In this document: piece after piece, positions 17,196 through 25,672 of the stretch
How the letters are laid out: the number at the start of each line of letters is the position of its first letter
Numbering within the stretch: position 1 is the first letter of the stretch
NCBI RefSeq assembly: GCF_002099195.1
Contig: NZ_NBYX01000021.1
Span: 1-64,000, forward strand
Reading direction: 5' to 3'
Origin: Burkholderia puraquae
GTDB taxonomy: Bacteria > Pseudomonadota > Gammaproteobacteria > Burkholderiales > Burkholderiaceae
DNA: 64,000 nucleotides
The notes under the pieces: model-generated
Told to the model about the DNA's origin: nothing
Databases searched by the model: none
What the model saw: the letters and a program-made list of their open reading frames with translations, nothing else
Program-made: the position numbers and the translations under genes

Positions 17196-17543
17196 TCAGT
17201 GCGAGCGGCCGTCGTAGTGCGTGACCGGCAGCGCGTCGATATCGACGCCTTCGAGACAGCGCACGTTGATCGCGGCCATCGCGGTACCGTCCGGGCCGAC
17301 GCCCTCGCCGAACGCGTGAATCCCGCAGCGCTTGCAGAAGCGGTGCTTGATCACGTGCTTGTTGAACATGTAGGTGGCGAGGTGCTCGTCGGGCGTGAGG
17401 AGTGTCATGTGGTCGCGCGGCACGAACCACATCAGCGCGCCCTTGCGCTGGCAGATCGAGCAGTTGCACGCCATCACGCCCTGCAGGTCGCCTTCCGCCT
17501 CGAACTTCACGTCTCCGCAGTGACAGCTTCCGCGATAAAGCAT
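17196..17543 (-). CDS. GFA-family (glutathione-dependent formaldehyde-activating-like) zinc protein
   Basis: A 115-residue protein starting MLYRGSCHCGDVKFEAEG. The Mss4-like/GFA zinc-binding cysteines are all present: SCHCG, ACNCSICQRKG, and RFCKRCGIHAFGEG. Proteins of this family were named for a role in adding formaldehyde to glutathione, but most members are uncharacterised. The chosen start matches the family N-terminus; the frame is open further upstream into unrelated sequence. It is convergent with the large PBP-like gene. Confidence 0.9.
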   Translation of the reverse strand: MLYRGSCHCGDVKFEAEGDLQGVMACNCSICQRKGALMWFVPRDHMTLLTPDEHLATYMFNKHVIKHRFCKRCGIHAFGEGVGPDGTAMAAINVRCLEGVDIDALPVTHYDGRSH

Positions 17544-17695
17544 GGTCGTCTCCCGGTGCGGCCCGTGCGCATCGACGGCGCCCCGGCGGAACACCGTTGG
17601 CCAGGCCGATTCAAACGGGTACAGTAGCGCGCACATGCGCCGCACGCAATGTCCGGCGGCGCCCGTCCCGACCTCCCCCACCCAGGAAAACCGTC

Positions 17696-17941
17696 ATGCT
17701 CGAACTGCGCCCCGGCTGTGAATGCTGCGACAAGGACCTGCCGCCCGATTCGGCGGATGCACGCATCTGTACGTTCGAATGCACGTTCTGCGCGACCTGC
17801 GCCGACGACGTGCTGAAGGGCCGCTGCCCGAACTGCGGCGGCGACCTGGTCGTGCGCCCGCGGCGGTCGGCAAGCCTGCTCGCGAAATACCCGGCGTCGA
17901 CCGAGCGCATCCACAAGCCGGGTGGCTGCGCGAACGCCTGA
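17696..17941 (+). CDS. DUF1272 cysteine-rich small protein
   Basis: An 81-residue zinc-ribbon-like protein of the DUF1272 family: MLELRPGCECCDKDLPPDSA, then FECTFCATCADDVLKGRCPNCGG, with four CxxC-type pairs, and a short basic tail. Function unknown; probably cytoplasmic and metal-binding. AGGAAAACCGTC precedes the ATG. It stands alone, divergent from the GFA-family gene and convergent with the FadR-type regulator. Confidence 0.9.
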   Translation: MLELRPGCECCDKDLPPDSADARICTFECTFCATCADDVLKGRCPNCGGDLVVRPRRSASLLAKYPASTERIHKPGGCANA

Positions 17942-17963
17942 CGGCGCCGCACCGCCCCTCCCG

Positions 17964-18644
17964 TCACGACATCTCGATCCGCGCGCGCGTCACCGCGAGC
18001 AGCGCCGCCATCGCGCGGCGCGCACCGTCCTCGTCGCGCACGCGGATCGCGTCGCTCACGGCCGTATGCTCGGCGAGCGACGCGTTGTACACGTGCGCGC
18101 GGCGTGCATTCAGATGCAGTTGCGCCTCGAGCGTGCGATCGATCAGCGTGCCGAGCGGCACCAGCAGCTCGTTGCCGCCGGCCTCGAGCACGCTCAGGTG
18201 AAAGCGCAGGTCGGCGCGCACCCATTCGTCGACGTTGCGCGCGGCGGCCATGGCGCGCGCCGCGCCGTCGATCGCGTCGAAGGTTTCCGGCGTATGCATG
18301 CGCGCGGCGAGCGCGGCCGCGTACGGCTCGACCATCTCGCGCATCTCCTGCAGCTTCAGCGCGAACGCGAGCGGCGGCGCAACACGCGCGTACCAGTCGA
18401 GCAGATCGGCGTCGAGCAGGTTCCACACGCCGCGCGGCCGCACGCGCGTGCCGATCTTCGGCCGCGATTCGACGAGCCCCTTCGACGTGAGCGTACGGAG
18501 CGCCTCGCGCATCACCGTGCGGCTCACGCCGTACAGCGCCATCAGGTCGGGCTCCCTCGGCAGCAGCGACTCGGGCGGGTAGTCGCCGCGCAGGATCGCC
18601 GTGGCAAGCCGGAAGGCCGTCTGTCCATGCAGGTCGCGTCGAAT
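17964..18644 (-). CDS. FadR/GntR-family regulator of galactonate metabolism (DgoR-like), non-standard start
   Basis: A GntR regulator with an N-terminal winged helix (AFRLATAILRGDYPP, PREPDLMALYGVSRTVMREAL, SKGLVESRPKIGTRVR) and a C-terminal FadR-type FCD ligand domain (HLSVLEAGGNELL with His/Asp metal ligands). Divergence from dgoD points to a DgoR-like galactonate-responsive repressor. The wing-helix needs sequence upstream of the first ATG (18542), but no ATG, GTG or TTG occurs before an in-frame stop. An ATT codon at 18644-18642, seven bases after AACGGAG, is the best start and gives 226 residues, the normal length; this assignment is inference. Confidence 0.78.
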   Translation of the reverse strand: MRRDLHGQTAFRLATAILRGDYPPESLLPREPDLMALYGVSRTVMREALRTLTSKGLVESRPKIGTRVRPRGVWNLLDADLLDWYARVAPPLAFALKLQEMREMVEPYAAALAARMHTPETFDAIDGAARAMAAARNVDEWVRADLRFHLSVLEAGGNELLVPLGTLIDRTLEAQLHLNARRAHVYNASLAEHTAVSDAIRVRDEDGARRAMAALLAVTRARIEMS

Positions 18645-18698
18645 GATCGTTCTCCGTTATGCCGGTACCCAGGCGTGCCGGCTGCCCACTATCTGCAC

Positions 18699-18719
18699 AA
18701 TAGTGCTATTAATACTATT
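18699..18719. promoter_or_regulatory. Candidate operator between dgoD and its regulator
   Basis: AATAGT (18699-18704) and ACTATT (18714-18719) form an inverted repeat in an unusually AT-rich patch midway between the two divergent genes. This is the expected place for a GntR-type operator controlling both; the assignment rests on position and symmetry only. Confidence 0.5.
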
Positions 18720-18810
18720 TTTTATTGGCCTGCGCTAGGATAACCGTGAAAGCACGCGACCGTGCGCCGCGCCCGACTGCCCGCACCGGTCAATCCTGGA
18801 GACCCGCATC

Positions 18811-19959
18811 GTGAAAATCACCCGCCTCGAAACCTTCGTCGTCCCGCCGCGCTGGCTGTTCCTCAAGATCGAAACCGACGAGGGCATCGTCGGGTGGGGC
18901 GAGCCGATCGTCGAAGGTCGCGCACACACGGTCGAGGCCGCCGTGCAGGAGCTGGCCGACTACCTCGTGGGCCGCGATCCGCTGCTGATCGAGGATCACT
19001 GGCAGGTAATGTACCGCGCCGGCTTCTACCGCGGCGGCCCGATCATGATGAGCGCGATCGCGGGCGTCGACCAGGCGCTGTGGGACATCAAGGGCAAGCA
19101 TCACGGCGTGCCCGTGCATGCGCTGCTCGGCGGCCAGGTGCGCGATCGCATCAAGGTGTATTCGTGGATCGGCGGCGACCGGCCGAGCGACGTCGCGAAC
19201 AATGCGCGTGCGGTGGTCGAGCGCGGCTTCAAGGCCGTGAAGATGAATGGCTCCGAGGAGCTGCAGATCGTCGACACCTACGACAAGGTCGAGCAGGTGA
19301 TCGCGAACGTCGCGGCCGTGCGCGATGCGGTCGGCCCGCATGTGGGAATCGGCGTCGACTTCCACGGCCGCGTGCACAAGCCGATGGCGAAGGTACTCGC
19401 GAAGGAGCTCGACCCGTACAAGCTGATGTTCATCGAGGAGCCGGTGCTGTCGGAAAACGCCGAGGCGCTGCGCGACATCGCCAACCAGACCAACACGCCG
19501 ATCGCGCTCGGCGAGCGGCTCTACTCGCGCTGGGATTTCAAGCACATCCTCGCGGGCGGCTACGTCGACATCATCCAGCCCGACGCGTCGCACGCGGGGG
19601 GCATCACCGAGTGCCGCAAGATCGCGACGCTCGCCGAGAGCTACGACGTCGCGCTCGCACTGCACTGCCCGCTCGGCCCGATCGCGCTCGCCGCGTGCCT
19701 GCAGCTCGACGCGGTCAGCTACAACGCGTTCATCCAGGAGCAGAGCCTCGGCATCCACTACAACCAGGGCAACGACCTGCTCGACTACCTGCGCAACCCC
19801 GAGGTGTTCCGCTACGAGGACGGCTTCGTCGCGATCCCGCAGGGCCCGGGGCTCGGCATCGACGTCAACGAGGAGAAGGTGCGCGAGATGGCGAAGACGG
19901 GCCACCGCTGGCGCAACCCGGTGTGGCGTCACGCGGACGGCAGCGTCGCCGAATGGTGA
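18811..19959 (+). CDS. dgoD: D-galactonate dehydratase
   Basis: Enolase-superfamily enzyme that dehydrates D-galactonate to 2-keto-3-deoxy-galactonate in the De Ley-Doudoroff route. The 382-residue length equals E. coli DgoD and the sequence is closely similar throughout. The Mg2+ ligands D183 (GVDFHGR, with H185), the Glu of FIEEPV and the Glu of ALGERLY are present, as is LHCPLGPIALAACL near the C-terminus. The start is GTG, preceded by TGGAGACC. The rest of the dgo pathway (kinase, aldolase, transporter) is not in the window; a FadR-type regulator is divergent. Confidence 0.95.
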   Translation: MKITRLETFVVPPRWLFLKIETDEGIVGWGEPIVEGRAHTVEAAVQELADYLVGRDPLLIEDHWQVMYRAGFYRGGPIMMSAIAGVDQALWDIKGKHHGVPVHALLGGQVRDRIKVYSWIGGDRPSDVANNARAVVERGFKAVKMNGSEELQIVDTYDKVEQVIANVAAVRDAVGPHVGIGVDFHGRVHKPMAKVLAKELDPYKLMFIEEPVLSENAEALRDIANQTNTPIALGERLYSRWDFKHILAGGYVDIIQPDASHAGGITECRKIATLAESYDVALALHCPLGPIALAACLQLDAVSYNAFIQEQSLGIHYNQGNDLLDYLRNPEVFRYEDGFVAIPQGPGLGIDVNEEKVREMAKTGHRWRNPVWRHADGSVAEW

Positions 19960-20012
19960 GCGCGATGCGCAGCGCGCGCGGCTGCGGCCCGCGCGGTAAG
20001 GATCGAATCGAG

Positions 20013-20040
20013 AACGGCTGCCCGACGGGCAGCCGTTTTT
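20013..20040 (+). terminator. Rho-independent terminator after dgoD
   Basis: AACGGCTGCCC-GAC-GGGCAGCCGTT followed by TTT: an 11-bp stem and a U-tract 53 bp after the dgoD stop. Confidence 0.88.
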
Positions 20041-20115
20041 GCATGCGCGGCACGACACCCGGCACATGCCGGGTGCGCGCCAGCGGCCTTGCGTCGCGCC
20101 GCGCGAATCCTGCCG

Positions 20116-21048
20116 TCAGCCGAGGGCCGCGAACCCCGGCACGCTGAACGACAGCACGGCGGCCGCGACGAATACGCCGATCATCGTCATCGCTTCGAGA
20201 TGCAGGATGTTGCGGAACGTGTGCGCATCCTCGGTCGACGCGGTGCGGCGCAGGCGCGGCAGCGCCGCGAAGCGGTTCAGGCCGCCGAGCACGAGCGCGA
20301 GTGCGACGAGCAGCAGCTTCAGCAGCAACACGCGCCCCCACGTACTGCCGTCGAGCGGCGCGAGCGAACCGCCGAGCCCGCGGATCGCGTTGAGCGCGCC
20401 GGCGCCGAGCACGAAGACGACCGAGATGATCGACGTACGCGACAGTTGCTGGCCGATGCGGATCAGCGCCCCGCGCGCGACCGACGAACCGAGCGCCGGC
20501 AACACCGCGAGCCCGCCCGCGAGCACGAGGCCGCCCCACACGGCCGTCGCGAGCAGGTGCAGCGTCTGCACGCCGACCGCTGCGGACAGCGCGCCCGTAT
20601 CGGCCGCGTGGCCGAGCGACGCCTTGCCGGCCGCGACCACGATCACCGCGAGCCACAGCACGGCATGGGCAACCGGGCCGTCCGGCTTCGCCAGCGCGAC
20701 GATCGCGAGCACCACGGCGCCGGCGAACGCGACACTCCACGCGAAGCCCGTGTGCGTCTGCGTCAGCATGACGGGAATCGCGGCGAACGCGCCGCCGAGC
20801 CCTGCCCCGCTCATCGTCGCGGCCTCGTAGATGAGCCAGCCGAGATCCGCGAGCACCAGCGCCAGTGCCGCCGCAACCAGCGAATGTTGCGCGCGCAGCC
20901 ATGCGGGATGAGACGGCGCGACGACCGGACGCGCACCGTCCTTGCCGAGCCATGCCTTGAGCAGCGCCGAGCCGACCGCCATCGCGAACGCGGCGTCCAT
21001 CAGCGCCGCGAGCGCGACCTGACCGATCCACAAGCTGTCGAACTTCAT
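20116..21048 (-). CDS. copD: CopD-family copper resistance membrane protein
   Basis: A 310-residue integral membrane protein with about eight transmembrane helices. It matches the CopD/YcnJ family, with conserved His residues in helices (VLTQTHTGFAWSVAF; GVQTLHLLATAVWGG; the late HLEAMTMIGVF) thought to bind copper for import across the inner membrane. I start at MKFDSLWIGQVALAAL; the open frame reaches 21231 but the added part is not membrane-like. No CopC partner is adjacent. It is divergent from a cytochrome c operon, so a link to copper supply for respiratory enzymes is possible but unproven. Confidence 0.87.
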   Translation of the reverse strand: MKFDSLWIGQVALAALMDAAFAMAVGSALLKAWLGKDGARPVVAPSHPAWLRAQHSLVAAALALVLADLGWLIYEAATMSGAGLGGAFAAIPVMLTQTHTGFAWSVAFAGAVVLAIVALAKPDGPVAHAVLWLAVIVVAAGKASLGHAADTGALSAAVGVQTLHLLATAVWGGLVLAGGLAVLPALGSSVARGALIRIGQQLSRTSIISVVFVLGAGALNAIRGLGGSLAPLDGSTWGRVLLLKLLLVALALVLGGLNRFAALPRLRRTASTEDAHTFRNILHLEAMTMIGVFVAAAVLSFSVPGFAALG

Positions 21049-21421
21049 CGCGTGCCCCCTCCCGAAAGCGGCAGGCCGACGGGGCGGCAACGGGACAGAC
21101 AGCGTGAGGAAGGCAACGGCACGGTAGAAAACGTCATCGATGAATCCGGAAACGGGAGAAATGACTGGACCTGCGGCGGAGGCGGCGCCGCGCGACCCGC
21201 GAGTGTACGGTCTTCGATGGTGAAAACGCACGCCGGTTCACACCGGCATGTCGCAGTGCGCGTCAAATTGTCGCAAGTCGCAAACGGACAGGAACCGACG
21301 TCCTTTTGCCAAATAGCCGTCATTACCCATCGATGATAGAATGCCGCGTCGCAGCAGCCCGGCTGCCTTGCTGTCATGCGCCGAGCCGATCGTAGCCCGG
21401 ACAGGTCCCCGTCGAATAAAC
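21049..21421. other. Intergenic region between divergent copD and cytochrome genes
   Basis: 373 bp, less GC-rich than its surroundings toward the cytochrome side (around 21300-21345). It must hold two divergent promoters but I could not pick -35/-10 pairs with acceptable spacing. No small open frame or RNA structure stands out. Confidence 0.45.
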
Positions 21422-22186
21422 ATGGAGTCTCGTGTGTCTTCAAGACGCCTCTTCCGTCCGCTGCTCGCCGTTCTGATGTTCGGCAGCGCGGGCCTTATGA
21501 GCGCTGCCCAAGCGCAGACCAAGCCCACGGAGCAAGCGCATGCCCAGCAGGCGCCGCTCAAGGCACCCGATAGCATGGCCGAGCGCGTGCGCGGCTGTAC
21601 GGCCTGCCATGGCGTCCATGGCCAGGGTACGGACAACGACTACTTCCCGCGTCTTGCCGGCAAGCCGGCCGAGTACCTGTACAACCAGCTCGTCAACTTC
21701 CGTGACGGCCGGCGCAAGTACCCGCCGATGAACTACCTGCTGACGTACCTGAACGACGACTACCTGCGCGAGATGGCTGAGCACTTCTCGGCTGAACGCC
21801 CGCCGTACCCGGCGCCGGCGAAGCCGACGCTGCCGGCCGCGACGCTCGCGCGCGGCAAGCAGCTGGTCACGCAAGGCGATCCGTCCCGCAAGCTGCCGGC
21901 CTGCGTGGCCTGCCACGGCGCGACGCTGACCGGCATGCAGCCGGCGATCCCGGGCCTGGTCGGCCTGCACGCCGACTACCTGAGCGCGCAGATCGGCGCA
22001 TGGCGTTCGGGCAACCGTCACGCGAAGGCGCCCGATTGCATGCATGACGTCGCCTCGAAGCTTTCCGACGAAGACGTGACGGCCGTGACCGCATGGCTCG
22101 CCGCGCAACCGGCGCCCGCCAACCCCGTGCCGGCTCCGGCGCGTTCGATGAAGACTCCGCTCGCCTGCGGCAGCGAACCGCAATAA
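21422..22186 (+). CDS. Diheme cytochrome c4-type protein
   Basis: A 254-residue periplasmic electron carrier. A signal peptide (RRLFRPLLAVLMFGSAGLMSAAQAQ) is followed by two cytochrome c domains with heme sites CTACH and CVACH and matching axial Met-containing segments (YPPMNYLL). The start is the ATG of MESRVSSRR. It is the first gene of a two-gene operon with the triheme cytochrome that begins 20 bp after its stop. In Burkholderia such pairs pass electrons from periplasmic dehydrogenases to the terminal oxidases; no dehydrogenase subunit is present here. Confidence 0.9.
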   Translation: MESRVSSRRLFRPLLAVLMFGSAGLMSAAQAQTKPTEQAHAQQAPLKAPDSMAERVRGCTACHGVHGQGTDNDYFPRLAGKPAEYLYNQLVNFRDGRRKYPPMNYLLTYLNDDYLREMAEHFSAERPPYPAPAKPTLPAATLARGKQLVTQGDPSRKLPACVACHGATLTGMQPAIPGLVGLHADYLSAQIGAWRSGNRHAKAPDCMHDVASKLSDEDVTAVTAWLAAQPAPANPVPAPARSMKTPLACGSEPQ

Positions 22187-22205
22187 GGCAAGGGAGACAG
22201 ACACA

Positions 22206-23504
22206 ATGAAACGCAAGTCCCTGTTTGCACTCTCGGCCGTCGCGATCGTCGCGGCTGCCGCCCTCGTGCCGGTCCTGTGGCCGGGCAACGATACGCTGCA
22301 CGGCGCCTCGGCCGTCGCGGCCACGCCGGCCGACCAGGCCGCGCTGATCAAGAAGGGCGAATACCTCGCGCGCGTCGGCGACTGTATCGCGTGCCACACC
22401 GTGCGCGGCGGCAAGTCGTTCGCGGGCGGCCTGCCGATGGCGACGCCGTTCGGCACGATGTACACGCCGAACATCACGCCGGACGACAAGGACGGCATCG
22501 GCAAGTGGACGTCGGACGACTTCTACCGCGCGATGCACACCGGTCGTTCGAAGGACGGCAGCCTGCTCTACCCCGGCTTCCCGTTCGCGAGCTACACGAA
22601 GGTCACACGCTCGGATTCGGACGCGATCTACGCGTACCTGCGCTCGGTCGCGCCGGTGTCGGTGCCGAGCCGTCCGCATGAACTGAAGTTCCCGTTCAAC
22701 AACCGCAACCTGCTGATCGGCTGGCGCACGCTGTTCTTCAAGGAAGGCGAGTACAAGCCGGATCCGACCAAGTCGGTCGAATGGAACCGCGGCGCGTACC
22801 TCGTCGAAGGCCTCGGCCACTGCTCGATGTGCCACACGTCGATCAACATGATGGGCGGCCCGGTTACAGGGTCGGCGTTCGCCGGCGGCCTGATTCCGCT
22901 GCAGAACTGGTATGCGCCGTCGCTGACGAACGACAAGGAACTCGGCCTCGGCGACTGGCACGTGCAGGAGCTGTCCGACCTGCTGCAGGCCGGCGTGTCG
23001 AACAAGGGCGCGGTGTTCGGCCCGATGGCGGACGTCGTGCACAACAGCCTGCAGTACATGACCGACGAAGATACGCGCGCGATGTCGACGTACCTGAAGT
23101 CGATCCCGCAGAAGGCTGAAGCACCGAAGAACATGCAGTACGAGCCGTCGAAGCAGTTCGGCAGCGCGCTGTTCGACCAGGGCAAGAAGATCTACGCGGA
23201 CAACTGCGCGACCTGCCACGCCGAAACCGGCGCAGGCAAGCCGCCGGCGTATCCGCCGCTCGCGGGCAACCACTCGATCATGATGGAATCGGCGGTCAAC
23301 CCGATCCGCATGGTGCTGAACGGTGGCTATCCGCCGAGCACGTTCAAGAATCCGCGTCCGTATGGGATGCCGCCGTTCGCACAGTCGCTGTCGAACCAGG
23401 AAGTGGCGGCGGTTGTCACGTATATCCGGATGTCGTGGGGCAACAACGGGACGCCGATCTCGCCGCAACAGGTGAGCGATCTACGTTCCGCGCCGCTCGA
23501 CTAA
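22206..23504 (+). CDS. Triheme cytochrome c (membrane-bound dehydrogenase cytochrome subunit type)
   Basis: A 432-residue protein with an N-terminal membrane/export segment (LFALSAVAIVAAAALVPVLW) and three cytochrome c domains with heme motifs CIACH, CSMCH and CATCH. The domain spacing and motifs such as AGGLPMATPFGTMYTPNITPD match cytochrome subunits of quinohaemoprotein alcohol, gluconate and aldehyde dehydrogenases. AGGGAGACAGACACA precedes the ATG. There is no flavin or PQQ catalytic subunit next to it, so it may serve a dehydrogenase encoded elsewhere or work with the upstream c4 protein. A strong terminator follows. Confidence 0.9.
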   Translation: MKRKSLFALSAVAIVAAAALVPVLWPGNDTLHGASAVAATPADQAALIKKGEYLARVGDCIACHTVRGGKSFAGGLPMATPFGTMYTPNITPDDKDGIGKWTSDDFYRAMHTGRSKDGSLLYPGFPFASYTKVTRSDSDAIYAYLRSVAPVSVPSRPHELKFPFNNRNLLIGWRTLFFKEGEYKPDPTKSVEWNRGAYLVEGLGHCSMCHTSINMMGGPVTGSAFAGGLIPLQNWYAPSLTNDKELGLGDWHVQELSDLLQAGVSNKGAVFGPMADVVHNSLQYMTDEDTRAMSTYLKSIPQKAEAPKNMQYEPSKQFGSALFDQGKKIYADNCATCHAETGAGKPPAYPPLAGNHSIMMESAVNPIRMVLNGGYPPSTFKNPRPYGMPPFAQSLSNQEVAAVVTYIRMSWGNNGTPISPQQVSDLRSAPLD

Positions 23505-23523
23505 GAAGCGGCGGACACACACG

Positions 23524-23559
23524 GGGCGCGGCTGCGGGAAACCGCGGCCGCGCCCTTTT
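23524..23559 (+). terminator. Rho-independent terminator after the cytochrome operon
   Basis: GGGCGCGGCTGCGG, loop GAAA, CCGCGGCCGCGCCC (one G-U pair) and TTTT, starting 20 bp after the stop of the triheme cytochrome gene. Confidence 0.88.
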
Positions 23560-23638
23560 GCATTTTGCATTTTGCGATGTCATCTCCCGCGCGGGCCGCG
23601 CGAGACGTCGCCGATCATAAAACTGAAGAGTGGTATCT

Positions 23639-25102
23639 ATGTCTTTCGAATCTCTCGGCTTGGCCGAACCGTTGGTCAAGGCGGTCAACGAGCTCGGCTA
23701 CACGTCGCCGACCCCGATCCAGCAGCAGGCGATCCCCGCCGTCCTCGGCGGCGGCGACCTGCTCGCCGGCGCGCAGACGGGCACCGGCAAGACCGCCGGC
23801 TTCACGCTGCCGATCCTGCAACGCCTGCATACGTTCTACGCCGAGCAACGCGGCGCGAAGCGCGCGGTGCGTGCGCTGATCCTCACGCCGACACGCGAAC
23901 TCGCCGCCCAGGTCGAGGAAAGCGTCCGCGCCTACAGCAAGTACGTGAAGCTGCGCTCGACCGTGATGTTCGGTGGCGTCAGCATCAATCCGCAGATCGA
24001 TGCGCTCAAGCGCGGCGTCGACATCGTCGTCGCGACGCCGGGCCGCCTGCTCGACCACATGCAGCAGAAGACGATCGACCTGTCGAATCTCGACATCCTC
24101 GTGCTCGACGAAGCCGACCGGATGCTCGACATGGGCTTCATCCACGACATCAAGCGCGTGCTCGCGAAGCTGCCGCCGCAGCGCCAGAACCTGCTGTTCT
24201 CGGCCACGTTCTCCGATGAAATCAAGGCGCTCGCCGACAGCCTGCTCGACTCGCCCGCGCTGATCGAGGTCGCACGCCGCAACACGACCGCCGAAAGCGT
24301 CGCGCAGAAAATCCACCCGGTCGACCGCGACCGCAAGCGCGAACTGCTCACGCATCTGATCCGCGAGCACAACTGGTTCCAGGTGCTCGTGTTCACGCGC
24401 ACCAAGCACGGCGCGAACCGGCTCGCCGAGCAGTTGACGAAGGACGGCATCAGCGCGATGGCGATCCACGGCAACAAGAGTCAGTCGGCCCGCACGCGCG
24501 CGCTGGCGGAGTTCAAGAACAGCACGCTGCAGGTGCTCGTCGCGACCGATATCGCCGCGCGCGGGATCGACATCGACCAGCTGCCGCATGTCGTCAACTT
24601 CGACCTGCCGAACGTGCCGGAAGACTACGTGCACCGGATCGGCCGCACGGGCCGCGCGGGTGCGACCGGCGAAGCCGTGTCGCTCGTGTGCGTCGACGAG
24701 AAGCAGCTGCTGCGCGACATCGAGCGGCTGATCAAGCGCGAGATTCCGCAGGAAGTGATCGCAGGCTTCGAACCCGATCCGAATGCGAAACCGGAGCCGA
24801 TCCAGCAGCGCCGCGGGCAGCAGCAGCCGCGCGGCGGTGGCGGTGGTGGCGGCAATCGCCAGCCGCGCGCAGGCGGCTCAGGCCAGCCGGCCGCGAAACG
24901 CGACGGCAACGCGCAGCCGAAGGCGTCGCAACCGAAGGCTTCGCAGCAGAAGGCCGCGAAGCCGCGCACGCAAGGACAAGGCGGTGCCGCCGGCAGCGGT
25001 GGACGCCCGGCGGGCGGCGGCAACAGTGCGCGCCCGGCGAACGGCAACGCCGCGCACCCGAACCGCAACCGTTCGTCGCGCAGCGGCCAGCGCGGTCACT
25101 GA
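23639..25102 (+). CDS. rhlE: DEAD-box ATP-dependent RNA helicase RhlE
   Basis: A 487-residue RNA helicase. The two RecA-like domains carry all motifs: Q motif (LGYTSPTPIQQQA), motif I AQTGTGKTAG, Ia PTRELAAQ, II VLDEADRMLDMGF, III SATFS, V ATDIAARGID and VI HRIGRTGRAG, in the arrangement of the RhlE group. After residue 375 comes a roughly 110-residue basic low-complexity tail rich in Gly, Gln, Arg, Ala and Lys, including a Gly run and QPKAS repeats, probably for RNA binding. RhlE-type helicases act in ribosome assembly and RNA decay, often in the cold. The start is MSFESLGLAEP. Its stop overlaps the convergent gene by 7 bp. Confidence 0.95.
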   Translation: MSFESLGLAEPLVKAVNELGYTSPTPIQQQAIPAVLGGGDLLAGAQTGTGKTAGFTLPILQRLHTFYAEQRGAKRAVRALILTPTRELAAQVEESVRAYSKYVKLRSTVMFGGVSINPQIDALKRGVDIVVATPGRLLDHMQQKTIDLSNLDILVLDEADRMLDMGFIHDIKRVLAKLPPQRQNLLFSATFSDEIKALADSLLDSPALIEVARRNTTAESVAQKIHPVDRDRKRELLTHLIREHNWFQVLVFTRTKHGANRLAEQLTKDGISAMAIHGNKSQSARTRALAEFKNSTLQVLVATDIAARGIDIDQLPHVVNFDLPNVPEDYVHRIGRTGRAGATGEAVSLVCVDEKQLLRDIERLIKREIPQEVIAGFEPDPNAKPEPIQQRRGQQQPRGGGGGGGNRQPRAGGSGQPAAKRDGNAQPKASQPKASQQKAAKPRTQGQGGAAGSGGRPAGGGNSARPANGNAAHPNRNRSSRSGQRGH

Positions 25103-25602
25103 AGCCGCGCGGCCGCGCGCCGCAGGTGCTCGACCTGGCGTTGCCAGCGCGCGAGCACCGCGGCGCGCTCCCCTTCCAGCGTGAATGTGACGCCTGTCGC
25201 GAGACGCGCATAGCCGACCCGCTGCGCATCGCCGTGCGCGATCGTCGCAGCGAATCCGGCCAGGCCGCCGAAGTCTCCTTCGAGCGGCGCCATCCTCAAT
25301 TGCGCCTGAAAGAACGCGCCGTCCGCGACAAGCGTCAACGCGGCCGTACGCCGTTGTGCGATCGCGCGCGCCGCACGCGATTGCGGCCAGAGCGCCAGCA
25401 GCAGCGTGCGCGTATCGTGTGCATAGATCTCGCCGACGCCGAGCAGCGTCGTGCGTAACTGGCCATCGTCGGTCGCGACGATCAGCGATGCGGCGAAGTC
25501 GGCATGACGCTCGAGCGCGGTGCCGTCGAACAGCGCGACGACGGCCGGCGGCCACGCATCGAACGTCCATTGTTCGAGCGCGTGGCGATGGGTATCGGTC
25601 AT
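25096..25602 (-). CDS. Hypothetical protein, possibly split-barrel (PNPOx-like) fold
   Basis: A 168-residue soluble protein starting MTDTHRHALEQWTFDAWPP. Alternating hydrophobic strands (SLIVATDDGQLRTTLLGVGEIYA; AALTLVADGAFFQAQLRM) and a central short helix resemble flavin-reductase or pyridoxamine-phosphate-oxidase-like split barrels, but I see no decisive motif. It ends 7 bp inside the convergent rhlE gene and lies downstream of the ferritin-like gene on the same strand. Real coding is supported by protein-like composition and the tight convergent arrangement. Confidence 0.65.
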   Translation of the reverse strand: MTDTHRHALEQWTFDAWPPAVVALFDGTALERHADFAASLIVATDDGQLRTTLLGVGEIYAHDTRTLLLALWPQSRAARAIAQRRTAALTLVADGAFFQAQLRMAPLEGDFGGLAGFAATIAHGDAQRVGYARLATGVTFTLEGERAAVLARWQRQVEHLRRAAARLQ

Positions 25603-25672
25603 GATGGCGTGGCCCCGATGGAAAGCGGATGAAGAAGCCGCAGCATACGCGCGACGGGCCGCGCCGCGGCGA

